From assembly GCA_963921195.1 (NCBI GenBank), contig OY992538.1:87481904-87545903 (forward strand): a DNA stretch of 64,000 nt, read 5' to 3'. The stretch's first letter is position 1; each line of letters starts with the position of its first letter. Both the position numbers and the translations under genes were made by a program. Source of the DNA: Pegoplata infirma (lineage: Eukaryota; Arthropoda; Insecta; Diptera; Anthomyiidae). This document shows, piece after piece, positions 37,645 through 49,209 of the stretch. The notes below the pieces were generated by a model that saw only the letters and a program-made list of their open reading frames with translations, did no database searches and was not told where the DNA came from.

Positions 37645-37712
37645 GCTACGGTGGCCTAGCTGAAGTGAGCCAGACAGGAAAACAGAAGGTCCGGTGATCG
37701 AATCCCTGATCT
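37645..37712 (+). ncRNA. tRNA-like Pol III cassette, type 2, second unit
   Basis: A box TGGCCTAGCTG and B box GATCGAATC match consensus; a run of ten T follows. It keeps the A box better than its partner at 36479. Confidence 0.65.
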
Positions 37713-38752
37713 TTCAACTTTTTTTTTTAATTTAGTTTTTTTTTAGCTTGTACATTTCTTTTTGTTAGGGCAAAATTTGTTTGCATTAATTCTTTATACT
37801 TTTTTATTTAATATTAAGTTTTTCAGTTTTTTCTAAATTTTTTTAGTTGTTTTTCTTTCTGAATTTTGTAATTTTTTATGAATATATCTGCATTTTTCTG
37901 ACTTATTTTTCCATTTTCTTGATTTGTTCTTAGTTTTCCAAATTTTTTGTGAATATTGAATAAATTTGAGAAATTTCTTGGGGTTTTTTTATGAAAATTT
38001 TTTTAACCCTTACATATTTTTTGCATATATGTGAGGGTTATTCGTAAAAAGTTTTTATTAAATAAAACATTATCATGATTTAATATTTTGGGCAAGAGTA
38101 CAAAACTCTGCGGCATTTTTGTAATATAATTTGCATTTTCTGAAACTAAAGAAGATGGTGTACTAATTTTTTTTTTCATTCAAAATGTGTTAAAGGTGTT
38201 ATGATTAAAGCACTCTTTGCAGCGCTGATTAATGCGCAATAATGATGCAGTAAAATCATGTGTCTCTGTCCAAAACTCATGGTTTTTTATACAAAAAGTG
38301 TTAAATGTATTTAAAAGGAAAGCATGTTTGAAATTTTATCAAAATATAATTTTATATTTTAAGTTTTACATAAAAAATCTTAACAAAAAATTTAAATTTT
38401 TCCCCCTTACTTTTACTGCATCCTCAAGAGCGCTCCTGTGTCGCCAAAATCTCGATTTATTTTTGCTGGGTACAGATCGAGCACGGACTCTAATTATATT
38501 TGTTATAAGGGTTCAAGTTGAAGAAATGCAGAAGAAAAATTTAATTTCTAAAAATTATAGACATTTCTGGTATTCCCATACTGGATTCAAACACTCCAGT
38601 TAGTGTTATCATCAGTAGGATTTTATATGTCGGTTTGTCTTGTTAATGGAATTTTACAATTATTTCCGTTATCAGAATTATTTAGAAAACAGTGGTAATC
38701 CAGTTGTGGTCCAAACATCAAATATAAGGCATTCCACACCAAATATCCCGCT

Positions 38753-40995
38753 TAGGGTGATTAGACCGGTTTTTCAAAACCGGTTTGAACCGGTTTTTTG
38801 TGGATTGCAACGGTCGGTTTTTTTAAAAACTTAACTATTCGAAAACCGGTTAGACCGGTTTTTTCACTGTCGAAACTCGAGTTTTTTAAATCAACCTTTA
38901 AACTCGATATATTTCTTTTAATTGTATTTTGATTACTAAAAAAATATGTTCAAAAAAATTCCAACTGAATGCAAAACAAGCAAATAAATAATTTCGACTT
39001 TGTCCTTGACGCTTGACATTTCCAACAATTTGGAATAACTTTTAATTTCAGTAAAATTATTTTTGGAAATTTCAAATTTATACGTATAAAAAAAATTAGT
39101 AAAAAAAATTTTAGTGAACATTTTTTTCGACGAACAAAATTTTATTTTTGTTTAGAAATAAAAAAGTTGAAGTTGAACATTTTCCATTTAAACATTTAAA
39201 TTTATAAAGTTTTTAAATACTTTTCATAGAATTCCAATTGTATTTCAAAAATTTTCCTTTGTATTTCAAAATTTTCTAAAGGCTTTTCACAAAATTGCAT
39301 TTGTATTTAAAAATTTTCTTTTGTGTTTTAAAGATTTCCAAATCGTCGGTGCTCCGACCGAAACCGCTATATGTATTTCAAAGTTTCTTCCACTCAAAAA
39401 AATAAAACTGTAAAGTTAACAAATCTTTTTTTGTTAACTCGAGTTTACTGGATTTTTAGCAAATGCTTAGTTAAAATCAGTGTTTTAACTACTTTTTTTA
39501 GTTAAGTTCAATTTACGAAAATACTACTTTTGAACAAATTTTGAATTAATTTTTTTGTTGACTTTTAAACTGAGTTTACGAATTTTTATTAATTAATTTG
39601 CTGATTTTTCTTAACATATTTGTCAAGTGAAAAAATGTTAGAAATTTCTTGTGTAGCCTCCTATGCAAATCTCATAAGTTCTACTTAAGCTGAACTTAAT
39701 GCTGTGAAAAAAAGAAAAAAATAACACTCAAAAAAATAAAACTGTAAAGTTAACAAATTTTTTTTTTGGTAACTCGAGTTTACTGGCTTTTTAGCAAATT
39801 TTTAGTTAAAATCAGCGTTTTAACTACTTTTTTGAGTTAAGTTCGATTTACGGAAATACTAGTTTTGAACAAAATTTGAAGTAATTTTTCTTGTTGAGTT
39901 TTAAACTGAGTTTACGAATTTTTACTAATTAATTTGTTGATTTCTCGTAACATATTTGTTAAGTGAAAGTTTTTTATATATTTCTTGTGTAGCCTCCTAT
40001 GCAAATCTCACAAGTTCTACTTAAGCTTTAAATTAACGGAGTAAGGACTTGATGATGATGATAACTATTTATTTTTTTGTTTTACGTACATAAAAATGTT
40101 ACGAAATTTTCAGCTGAATTGTTGGTTAAATTACGGTTTTTTTGCTATATGCATTCTACGAAAAGTTAACTAAATATTTTTAGTTAAATTAACTAGAAAG
40201 TTAATAGGTTCAAAATCAGGTGTTTTTTTAGTTTAATTTAACTAAATTTTTTGCTAACTTTACAGTTTTTTTTTTTTTTTTAGTGTAAAAAGAGACTTTA
40301 AGGACAACTGAATTTGGTACAATTGCGCTGTTTTTTTTGAGTCAAATTTATGGAAATAGAAAATTTGCAATATTATTAAAATGTTTATGTCCAAAATATT
40401 ATTTTAAAGCACCTCGAAAGGACCAAATTTAGCTGTTTTAGAGTCTCTTCAAAAAAAATTTTGAAATATACATAGCGGTTTTGGTCAGAGCGCCGACGAA
40501 ATGCTTTTCAGAAAATTCCATTTTTATCAATTTTTTTTTTGTTTCAAAATTTTCTACATGGTTTCTAAATTGTATTTCATTTGCATTGCAATTTTTGTAC
40601 AAATAGAAACCTCTGAAACACAATGAAAATTTTTGAAACATTAATGGAAATTTAGAAATATAAATGAAAATTTCTGAAATATAATTAGAACATTTTTAAA
40701 TAAAATTTAACATTTCTTAAACATATTTAGAAATTTTTTAAATATAATTGGAAATTTCTTAAATACAATTTGTATTTTTTGAACTAGAATTTGAAATGGT
40801 GTAAACCGAATTTGTTGACAATCTCTGCTTTATAATTGCCGTGGTCGTCATTGTTTACCTTATTTTGCAAAAAACCGAAAAAAAAACGGTTCAACCGGTC
40901 AATTTAAAAAACCGAAACCGGTTTTTTCAAAAATGCTGATTTTCGAACTATTCGAAAACCGGTTTTTGAAAAAAGTCGAATAATTGATCACCCTA
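38753..40995. mobile_element. hAT-type element, TAGGGTGAT termini
   Basis: TAGGGTGATTAGACCGG on the left and TTGATCACCCTA on the right; flanks ATCCCGCT and GTCCCGCT agree at 7 of 8. The empty site is seen in the sister foldback at 5817 (GTCCCGCTACAG). AACCGGTTTTT blocks line both ends. The interior carries a CACTC element (39391-40277) and non-coding AT-rich sequence. Confidence 0.82.
39391..40277. mobile_element. CACTC element with GTTAACTC repeats, partly tandem
   Basis: CACTCAAAAAAATAAAACTG at 39391 and again at 39725, so about 334 bp is duplicated in tandem with small differences. The right end is AACTTTACAGTTTT followed by a T-run and AGTG-TA. No gene. Confidence 0.75.
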
Positions 40996-41845
40996 GTCCC
41001 GCTACAAAAAAAAACATGTGTCCTGTAAATTTCTGAATAGGTTGTTTGGATAGCCCTATATGAAACTAAGAAAATTGCGTTTTTGGTTTTTCAAATTTTC
41101 AAAAACTGGGTAAAATTTGTGGCAAGTTGCCTTGATTAAATATTTATCACATTAAAACGGAATGCACCACAATGTCAAAAATTTACATTCTTATATAGTT
41201 TTGTATGAGCTATCGATAAAATTTTTTTTTTTTTTTGAAAATTTCCAGAACCCGTTCCGAAATTTTGCATTTTTTAAAAAAGTCAATTTATCAAAAATCC
41301 GCCCACTTTTTTTTTTATTTTTAAAATTTTTTATTTTTAAGTTTAGATGTTTGTCTATCCACACAAAAAAAAATCAGAAACACGTTCTTCGTTTTTTTCG
41401 AGAAAATCGCATTTGAACTTTAAATTTCATTACAATTTTGTAATTTGCTTGTATTTCTTTGTTTTCAAATTACTAAATTGTGATGAAATTTAAAATTCAA
41501 ATGCGATTTTCTCGAAAAAAAAACGAAAAATGTGTTTCTGAATTTTTTTGTGTGAATGGACAAACTCAAAATAAAATATTTCTAATCAAAATTGTTAATT
41601 TTTTCACGTTAAAAAATGTACTATCATTTAAAAAAGGCATTGCAAAAGTTTCTTCGATCGATATCTCCGTGATGAAAAAAGATATCTGAACGATTCGAAA
41701 AGCATTCTGAAGAAAAAAATTATTATTTTTAGATGTGCTGAAAATGTTTGAGGTTAAAAAAATCGCGGTTTTAAAGGTTCCCCAACAGAGCGAAAATTTA
41801 AATTTTTGGCGCTGTGGTAAATCGAAAATTTAAGAACTTAATGAG

Positions 41846-42658
41846 TAGGGATGAGATTTCCATGCAAATGCATGTTTTTTGTCGATAGTCTAAAAACGAT
41901 ATCGACCAATTATCTTTCCGAATTAAGAAATTTGCATTAAAATGGCATCGATTTGTTTTTGCATATTTTTGCATATTTTGGTGAAAATGCATATTTTTGC
42001 ATATTTTGGTTTTAAATGCATATTTTGTGCATATTTCCAACTTTTAAGTTCATATTTTTGCATATTTTGACAGAAATTAGCAAAAACAGAAATTGAAATT
42101 TATTTGTTTCTAAAATTTTTTTAAATTTTAAAAATTTATTTGAAAATAATAAAAATTATTTTTTTCTTTTTAATTTTTTTTATATATGAAGGGCTTATTG
42201 TAAGAACTCGATAAGCAACATTTCATTTTATGGTGGATTTTGCCTTAAAACTTTTGAAATAATGACCAAAATAGATCTTTTGAAGAACTTTCATACTCAA
42301 GATACTTGTACGAAGGGTTTAAGAAAAACTTCTGCCAAAAATCTGTCAAAGAAAAATGAGTCCAAGGCTAAAAACACAAAATAATAAAATGTTGCTTATC
42401 AAGTTTTTGCAATAAGCCCTTCATATATTCTTAATTTCTTAAAAAAATCTTGCTTATATAAAGTTTTAAATGTTACTATTAAATACGGCGTTTTTTTTGC
42501 TTTTTAAGAAGTTTTTTCCTATGAAAACAAGATTTTTATTGCACACATTTTATTTTTTAGTGCATATTTTTAGGTTTTTTAGTGCATATTTTGAAGTTTT
42601 TAGTGCATATTTTAAGCGCATATTTTAGATTTTTTAGTGCATAAAAATCTCATCCCTA
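41846..42658. mobile_element. hAT-type element, TAGGGATGAGATTT, 8-bp duplication
   Basis: Perfect TTAATGAG on both sides (41838-41845 and 42659-42666). TIR TAGGGATGAGATTT / AAATCTCATCCCTA. Subterminal arrays of TGCATATTTT occur at both ends. A partial copy is at 19646-19940. A small foldback at 42183-42427 is nested in it. Confidence 0.93.
42183..42427. mobile_element. Nested small foldback, GAAGGGCTTATTG
   Basis: ATATATGAAGGGCTTATTG and its inverse CAATAAGCCCTTCATATAT end a palindromic element of about 245 bp inside the hAT-type element; the arms also share ATAAGCAACATTTTAT. Confidence 0.85.
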
Positions 42659-43424
42659 TTAATGAGATAGATCAATTCAAAAGGCAGTTTAAGCTCTTAA
42701 AAAGCTATTAGAAAAATTTATAGTGGTGGCATTATACACAAATTTGGCCGGGGTTACCAGAGTCATTTTTTCAACCTAAATATATTTTTAAGACCACCAT
42801 GAAATATTTGTTTGAGGACGTTTTTACACATTGCCAAAATTATACTATAATGCGGTATGCCCAGAAAGTTTGACAATTTCTTTGAGGCCTGAATTTTTTC
42901 CAGCAGGACCGTGATTTGAATTAAAATTGAAAAATTAAAACACAATAAATAAGTAAAATTACAAAAAAAATAAATTTCGGTTAATCGGTTAATCGTCCCA
43001 AATTAACCGATTTATTTGTTATTTAAAAATTGGCCATTTTAAATTATACGAACATTTAAACGACCAAAATTAATCGGTTAACCGATTAACGGTTTATCGA
43101 TTGAATACCCTAGTATTTATAGATTCGGCAAAGTCAAATTTAACTTTTCTACTTGCTTTGAATAATTTCATCATGCATTACATGTTTTCATACTAGATTT
43201 TGAATGTTGTACGTGAATTTGTCAACAAAATTCCAGAACCACGATTTTGGTCCACTGATGCTAATTTTTTCTGAAAATTCTTGTTTAACTTTTTTGAAAA
43301 ATATGGCTCAAAATTTGGATGTCTTGTGTACATTATGAAAAAAAAATAATAATCTTAAAAATCACGATGCTGATCAGCATCTGTGGACCAAAATCGCATT
43401 TTTAATTTGTTTACTATTTTTTTG

Positions 43425-43459
43425 GTGGGGGGGGGGGTGGGAATGGGGGTCAGTGGGGG
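43425..43459 (+). other. G-quadruplex-type G-rich run
   Basis: Eleven consecutive G, then GGG, GGGGG and GGGGG separated by short loops within 35 bp: a textbook G4 motif on the strand opposite to cher, in a region otherwise poor in G. Confidence 0.7.
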
Positions 43460-43499
43460 ACTTTGAGAGTACCTTCCCATCGCGATAAGTACAGCAAAT

Positions 43500-43676
43500 G
43501 TTTCATTTATTTAACAGAAATATAAATAAAATATGTAAAAAAAGTGTATTTTTACAGATGTTGGTTCAGTTCTTCAAGGGGGAACTTGTTTCCCCCTTGC
43601 CAGATTTTGCCCATTCACGAACTTAACCTGCCTATGAACATAAGACATATTTATTTTGGACTGCATTGTGTTATCT

Positions 43677-43707
<31 letters not shown>

Positions 43708-43850
43708 GACATTCACAGAATGTCTTAAAATAGATCATAGATCAATAATATATATACTTTATGGGGTCCCCGACCGATATTTCGATGCGTTACAAACGGA
43801 ATGACAAAGTGAGTATACCCCCATACTGCGGTTGGAGGGTATAAAAAAAA
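43500..43850 (-). repeat. Family A-like repeat
   Basis: ACTTTATGGGGTCC, CGATATTTCGATGCGTTACA and CGGAATGACAAAGTGAGTAT on the plus strand, with a GACA/GACG microsatellite at 43679-43712. Orientation is opposite to 46690. Confidence 0.75.
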
Positions 43851-45027
43851 TTATATGTCAGATTCAGTAGTTGATTTAAAAAAATATTGTAGAACATCGA
43901 ATTTTAATTACTCTAACAAAACGCTAAATAAACAGTTTTTTGGCTTTCCTGAAAAGCTGTGTTTTTTTAAATAGAGGGTTTTAAATATAGGCCCTCGATA
44001 TGAAAAATTTAAAATTTAAAATAAAACATTTGGTAAAATAGACTTTTTGTTTTTCTTGGTAACCAAAGTCTGCTTTCATTATATTTAGCTGTAAAACTAG
44101 TCAAATTTTGAAATCACAGATTTCTTCCATTATTTTTATGGTAGTTTACATTTTGTTTGAAATAATTGTGAACCTGAATATTTAATGTTTGGACCACAAC
44201 AGTTTTACCAAATTTTCTAAAGAGTTCTGAAGATGGGAAATAATTGGAAAACTCCTAAAACGATCGCCAATTCAATCCAATCCTGAAAATTTCCAAGTTT
44301 TTGAAAACAGAAATTTTAGGAGTATTTGTTGAGAGTATATCTTAAAAAAGAAAGTGGAGTTAACATAAGTACTTGTTATGTTAATTAATAACGGGAAAAA
44401 AATTAATGACCCCGAACTGAAATAAACTCTGTTTTTTTTTTGTTTTTAAAGTGAATATAAAATTTGTTTCAAAAGTTTTTTTATATGTTACGGTGGTGAT
44501 GTTGTTTTTTTATATCAAAACCGAAGCCGGCTTTTTAAATTTCAGATATTTCGTATAAACAAAAAGCCGGTAGTTGAGAAATTTTTTACTTAAAAAAAAT
44601 TTTAATCTGTACTTTTCTGACGAGAAACCCTAACAAATCATGCTAATAACCTCAAAAAAGAAATAATGAAATTTGAAATATGCGAAAGAAATTCATGCAA
44701 TTTGTGATAAAATATTAGAATTAAAACAAGAAATGAAATGTGCTCCGCAAGTGATTTAAAATATTGAAAGAAATTTTTAAAGAATTTTGCAAAACAAGAA
44801 GAGATTAACTGCATTGAATAATGAAAAACTGATGCAAACATGCTTAAATTGAAATTCATTTGCAAATAAATATTTAAGTGATAAATAATTCGAAACCAAT
44901 TTAGAAATTTAAAACATATAAACTATTAACCATTAATTGGAATATTAGTAGAAAAAAAACGAGGATACATAAGTATAAATTTAACACAGTTATTAAAATA
45001 AAAAGATAATTTAAAACAATACATTAC

Positions 45028-45248
45028 CTTCAACATTAACTTCAATATCCTCTAAACGACCGCCGTTGTGATTTATAACAAAAGAATTCGATTGATGAAC
45101 TGGACCGGGACCACCCAAGGATACTTGAGGCCCGGACATACCACCGCTTATACTAACAGTGATAGGACAACCGGGTACAGGCATTTTATTAAACGATACA
45201 TTAATAGTATGTTCACAAGCCTCAGTGGGTACGAAGGAAACGGAAAAT
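45028..45248 (-). CDS. cher: Filamin (cheerio) internal exon, repeat end plus next repeat start
   Basis: Exon of 221 bp, 266 bp downstream of the previous one. The acceptor is TTTACAG and the donor GTAATG. One leading nucleotide (A) completes the Arg codon begun upstream (AG+A), 73 codons follow, and a final G completes a Gly codon with GA of the exon at 21224. It encodes the C-terminal half of a filamin repeat (FSVSFVPTEACEH, ending VPGCPITVSI) and the first half of the next (SGGMSGPQVSLGG to LEDIEVNVE). The phases match on both sides, which is strong evidence for the exon model. The second repeat is cut in its middle by the 23.8-kb intron that follows. Confidence 0.92.
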
Positions 45249-45514
45249 CTGTAAACGATAGAAAAAACGACATGAGAAAAAAATTTTCAAATTCCCGAAA
45301 AAAAAATTGTTTATGTTGTTAGATCATTCTCTATTAAAAAGTTGTCATCTTAGCAAACTATTTAATTGTATTCACAATTGTGTTGTTAAATAAAAAATCA
45401 TTCATTTCCTTTGTCAATACAATTAACTTCTTGTCAATATAACAACATTTTAATTGAAAATAAGCATACAAAACAATTTTTTTCCTGTTATATAAAAATA
45501 AAAATCATATCTAC
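45249..45514 (-). other. cher: cher intron, 266 bp
   Basis: The only short cher intron here. It is AT-rich, with GTAGAT donor and TTTACAG acceptor, and no repeat is recognised in it. Confidence 0.9.
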
Positions 45515-46526
45515 CTTGCACTGCCTTGAGGGTGCACTTGTGTGGGTATATTTTGACCCTTTGCTGATATGGTAATTTCCAAATTGCCTTCACCGGCATC
45601 ACCAGCATCTACGGTAAATTGCACTGGACGACCGACTGTACCACGCGACACACTACCAACAACAACTTTTGTAGCATCATATGATTTAGCTAAGAATGGT
45701 GTACCCTGTACAGCAAAACCATTATATTCAACATTTATAGAATGACCACCTACTGCAGTGGGAGTAAATTCTGCAGTAAAACCAGCATGAATATCACCGG
45801 TTACTCGAACGGGTAATTCACCATGGGGACCTCTTACACTAACGGCCAATTCAGCAGCACCACCACCACTAACTGTTATATGAAATGAAGCTGGCCTATT
45901 TACCGGTACCAATTCCAAATTCGATAAATTCAACATAACTCTTGAAGTGTCGGCCACTTGACATACAAACGGACATCCTCTGACGGTCTCACCATTAAAT
46001 TTAATATCAATCAAATGAGGTTTAGCCTGTTCTGGGGTAAATGAAACTAAACAACGACCACCGCCTACGACTTGAACATGATTGGGTACTTCACCCTCAT
46101 TAATGGATATCTCCAATTGTCCCTCACCAGCGGCACTAGCATCTACACGAAATTGACAGGGTTGTCCAACAACGCCACCATTAACGTCGGTTACTTGTAT
46201 TAAACTGGAATCGTAAACTTTGGCTATCAAGGGGCCACCGGATATTTTCGTACCGTTTATTGAGGCCTCAATGATATGCGTACCGACTTCGGTGGGTACG
46301 AATTCTATGCGAGCGGCACCATTTGCCGCCTCGTGGGTGACTCTGGCATTCAGTTTGGTCTTGTTAGGACCCAAAACTGTTGCCACGCACTCGCCTTTCG
46401 CAAGGCTTTGACCAGGAGGCGGCAGTATATCAAAAACCGCCGGTGTATTAGCGGGTACAAGACGAGTCGATTCGCCCAATGCAGTTATACCGGGTGTCGA
46501 CATGATTTCAACGTGCCAGGGTGAAC
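45515..46526 (-). CDS. cher: Filamin (cheerio) internal exon, Ig-like repeats
   Basis: First of four cher exons in transcription order. The 1012-bp exon starts after a TTTTAG acceptor and ends at a GTAGAT donor; it carries 2 nt of a split Gly codon, 336 full codons and 2 nt of a split Arg. Three complete filamin (Ig-like, immunoglobulin-fold) repeats lie at about residues 1-104, 105-190 and 191-282; a fourth starts at 283 and continues in the next exon. Family hallmarks are visible: EFVPTEVGTH and SFTPEQAKPH strands, VRGCPFVCQV and VQGTPFLAKSY ends, and the VDAGDAGEGNLE turn. Filamins crosslink actin and scaffold membrane receptors; in Drosophila, cheerio is needed for ovarian ring canals. 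The repeats are the rod and partner-binding part; the actin-binding domain is not in the window. Gene identity comes from the repeat family and exon continuity, not from a database search. Confidence 0.93.
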
Positions 46527-46689
46527 CTAAAATGAGAAAAATAATATATATTTTTTATTAGTAAAATGAATATATAAAAAAAAGTAAATTCTAAATAAGA
46601 TAAACGTGAGAAATTTTAAGCGATATTCCCCTAGCGATAAATTTTTAATATATTATTTATCAAGCTTTATTTGCTAACGTTATACGATT

Positions 46690-47565
46690 TTTATACCCTT
46701 CACTCTAGTGATAGAGGGCATATATAAGTTTGTCATTCCGTTTGTAACACATCGAAATATTGGTTTAGGACCCCATAAAGTATATATATTCATGATCCTT
46801 GATCGATTTTAAGTCGATCTAGCGATATCCGTTCTTCCGTCTGTCTGTCTGTTTGTTGAAAACACGCTAACTTTTGAAAGACTTTATGGAGGCTCCTGCA
46901 GTTTGACATATATATTGGCCATTTACCGGGTCAGGTTGGTATTGCAATCCAGCGAAATCGGTCCAGTGGTTCAAAAGTTATGAGCAAAAGAGTAAATTTC
47001 GGCAAGGGTATTTTGCGAATTTACGAGATTTAAAACTTTCTAACTTTTGAAAGACAATTCTGAGGGTGCTGAAGCGTGTTATATATCTTTGCCATTCCCC
47101 AAGCCTGTTTGGTTTTGAATTTCAGCTCAATCGGTCTAGTGGTTCAAAAGTTATAAGCAAAACCCTGAATTTCAGATTTGTTTCATCTTAAATGCCACGT
47201 GATTAACAAGTTTTAAAAGCATTGGTGGTAACTTAACAATGCTTTTTAAACTTGTTTAGTTTTAAAGCAATGATTATTAAACTTTTTCAGTTTTAAAAGC
47301 ATTAGTAACTTAAAAATTGCACTCGAAAAAATTTTTACATTAAAAAAAAGCATTACACTCGAAAAACATTTTACACCCAAAAAAAAAAAATTAGTAATTT
47401 TTATTTTTTTTAATGACAAAAAAAGAGATTTTTACTCAAAATAAAATATTTCTAATCAAAATTGTTAATTTTTTTCATGTTAAAAAATTTACTATCCTTT
47501 AAAATATGCATTGTGGAGGGTATTCATAGATTCGGCAAAGTCGAATTTAACTTTTCTACTTGTTT
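46690..47565 (+). repeat. Family A dispersed repeat, long copy
   Basis: From TTTTTATACCCTTCACTCTA through GAGGGCATATATAAG to GTCGAATTTAACTTTTCTAC and TTGT. It is one of the least interrupted copies, about 875 bp, and a useful reference for the empty sites used in this annotation. No coding capacity. Confidence 0.85.
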
Positions 47566-47711
47566 TTTTTTAATATTTGTTTATTCCCACGCCCAAACAA
47601 GGGGCAAGCAGACTTGTATTTTGTAATATCCTGGGTCCAAGTGCAGATCCGTAAATTTCTTTTGATTTGGTTAATAAGCAAAGAAACATGTGTAAAAATT
47701 AAAAAAAAAAT

Positions 47712-47814
47712 TATAGTTGGTCAAGTCCGGCCACATAAAACCCCACACCAGTTTTTCCCGGAAAATGTATCCCCTGTCCAAAATGAGTCAAAATGAATTG
47801 TATAAGTAAGTATA
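47712..47814 (+). repeat. Family B fragment
   Basis: TTATAGTTGGTCAAGTCCGG and CCCACACCAGTTTTTCCCGG match 8421-8475. It is split by the elements at 47815 and 48653 and resumes after 49211. Confidence 0.65.
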
Positions 47815-48627
47815 CACTCAAAATAATAACTCTGTTAAATTACAGAAAAACTCTGCTAATTTAACAGAATACACCATACTTTTCCAGCTAACAACATTTC
47901 TTGGTAATTTTACTAAAAAACTCTGTAAAATGATTTTGACAGAAAAAAACTGTTATTTTACAGAGTTTATAGTAAAATATTGGTTAAATATGAAAGCTTT
48001 TTTACAGAGAAAACTCTGTAATTTTACTATAAAACTCTGTAAAATGATTTGGACAAAAAAAACTGTTAATTTACAGAGTTTCTAGTAAAATATTGGTTAA
48101 GTAAACCACCATTAAGCAAAGAAAACTATCTAAATTTACATATATTTGTAAAATGCATTTGATGCAAAAAAAATTACAGAAAAAACTCTGTAAATTTGCA
48201 GAGTTTAGTTAAATGCATGTTATTTTGTAAAATTTTTATAATATTTCTGACAAAAAAAATTTTGATAACTTTTTTTTGCTACTTTTTCAACTTTTTCTCA
48301 AAAAAAAAAAAAAAATATATACAGATAAAATGTTGATGTTTGGTAACAAAAAAAAAACTACTCAAAAAAGAAATCTTTTTTGGTTATAAAAAATACGAAG
48401 TATTATGCTTAGATCTCTATTTTAGCAGAAAACTCTGTTAATTATCTGTAAAATTAAGATTACGAAGTAAAAAGTAATATAACAGAGGAAACTTTGTTTT
48501 TTTGTCACAACAAAATACAAAGTATTTTCTTTAAATCTGTATTTTGACAGAAAACTCTGTCAAATATCTGTTGAATTTAGATTACAGTCATTTTACAGAG
48601 TATTTTACAGAGTTATTATTTTGAGTG
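47815..48627. mobile_element. CACTC/TA element with ACAGAGTT repeats
   Basis: CACTCAAAATAATAACTCTG and its near inverse (CAGAGTTATTATTTTGAGTG) flanked by TA. The interior carries many CTCTGTAAA/TTTACAGAG words in both orientations. 813 bp, non-coding. Confidence 0.88.
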
Positions 48628-48652
48628 TACTTATGTTGGACGGAATTAAGTA

Positions 48653-49209
48653 CACAGGCAGAAACTGCCAGCCGTTCCAAAGAAAAAGTCTAGGCAAAGC
48701 ACTTTATTTTTTGTGTAGAAGGTAGTGTTAATTCGAAAAAGTGCTTTGCAAGCGCTTTGCCAAAGTTTTTCTATTTAAATCCATTCAAAGTATAAATTTT
48801 TTATTACACTTTTTTAAGTTTAAATTTTAAATTTTTTTTTTTAATTACAAAACGCAAAGAAAACTGCAAACAAATTTTTTCCGGGACTTAGAAAGTATTA
48901 CAAAGTTTGTCCAACATTTTTTTATCCTAATAAATTAGTCAATAAATTTTTTATCCTAATTTAATAAATTTCGAAATTAAAATAAACATCAAAAAAAAAT
49001 TTTGTCTTATGGACTTATACAATATTTACAACCATATTTTTTGTTTTTAAAGCGCTTTCAAAGATCTTTAAAATAACAACGTCATACCGTTTACCTTGGT
49101 TATCATTTTGGACGCTGGAAGTTTACTAAACTGTGATGCTTTCCCAGCACACAAGCGATCATAAAAGGTAGTTTGCCAGCGCTCTCCCGTTCGTATTTTT
49201 CTGCCTGGG
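48653..49209. mobile_element. TA-target element with CCCAGGCAGAAA termini
   Basis: Left CACAGGCAGAAA, right TTTTTCTGCCTGGG, flanked by TA (48651-48652 and 49210-49211). Subterminal AAAGCGCTTT and GCAAAGCACTT words. It resembles the CCCAGCA elements at 4764 and 35319. Confidence 0.75.

Larger units (their letters stand above)
36151..38120 (+). repeat. 1.97-kb dispersed repeat with three tRNA-like cassettes, copy 1
   Basis: From AACATGATAATGTTTTTAGG to CTCTGCGGCATTTTT; subterminal ACATTATCATG near the right end is the inverse of the left end. Nearly identical to 57932-59891. A block of about 230-250 bp containing ACGCAGTATTGCCATACC and TAGTTACCATCATCGCAAAT occurs twice in direct order (36333-36560 and 37460-37730), each ending in a Pol III cassette; a third cassette on the other strand lies between. 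No open frame of length. Confidence 0.85.
35319..38470. mobile_element. TA-target element with CCCAGCA termini, with nested elements
   Basis: Left CCCAGCAGAAAT and right TTTTTGCTGGG, flanked by TA (in fact GTAC) at both sides. Subterminal AGAGCGC/GCGCTCT words mark both ends. The interior has ATAATTGGA-type repeats and was invaded by the 208-bp hAT element and the 1.97-kb repeat. Confidence 0.75.
38724..41565. mobile_element. TATGAGGCATTCC-family foldback, copy 3, interrupted and truncated
   Basis: Starts TATAAGGCATTCCACACCAA, is cut at CCCGCT by the hAT-type element at 38753-40995, resumes at 41004 with ACAAAAAAAAACATGTGTCC, and stops at 41565 inside the second arm, where family A sequence (TCAAAATAAAATATTTC) begins. 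Confidence 0.8.
21225..45027 (-). other. cher: cher intron, 23.8 kb, transposon-filled
   Basis: GTAATG donor at 45027 and CAG acceptor at 21225. It splits a single filamin repeat between its two halves. Most of the length is mobile elements listed separately. Stretches with no recognised element are 21225-23865, 30990-31530, 32100-32790 and 43861-45027; they are AT-rich with many poly-T/poly-A runs and no plausible coding sequence. Confidence 0.88.

Noticed and set aside
38232..38603. 123-codon frame on the plus strand
   Set aside because: Runs over the end of the CCCAGCA element at 38470; no family resemblance.
45068..45322. Plus-strand frame over the 45028-45248 exon
   Set aside because: Antisense to a filamin exon and runs into its intron.
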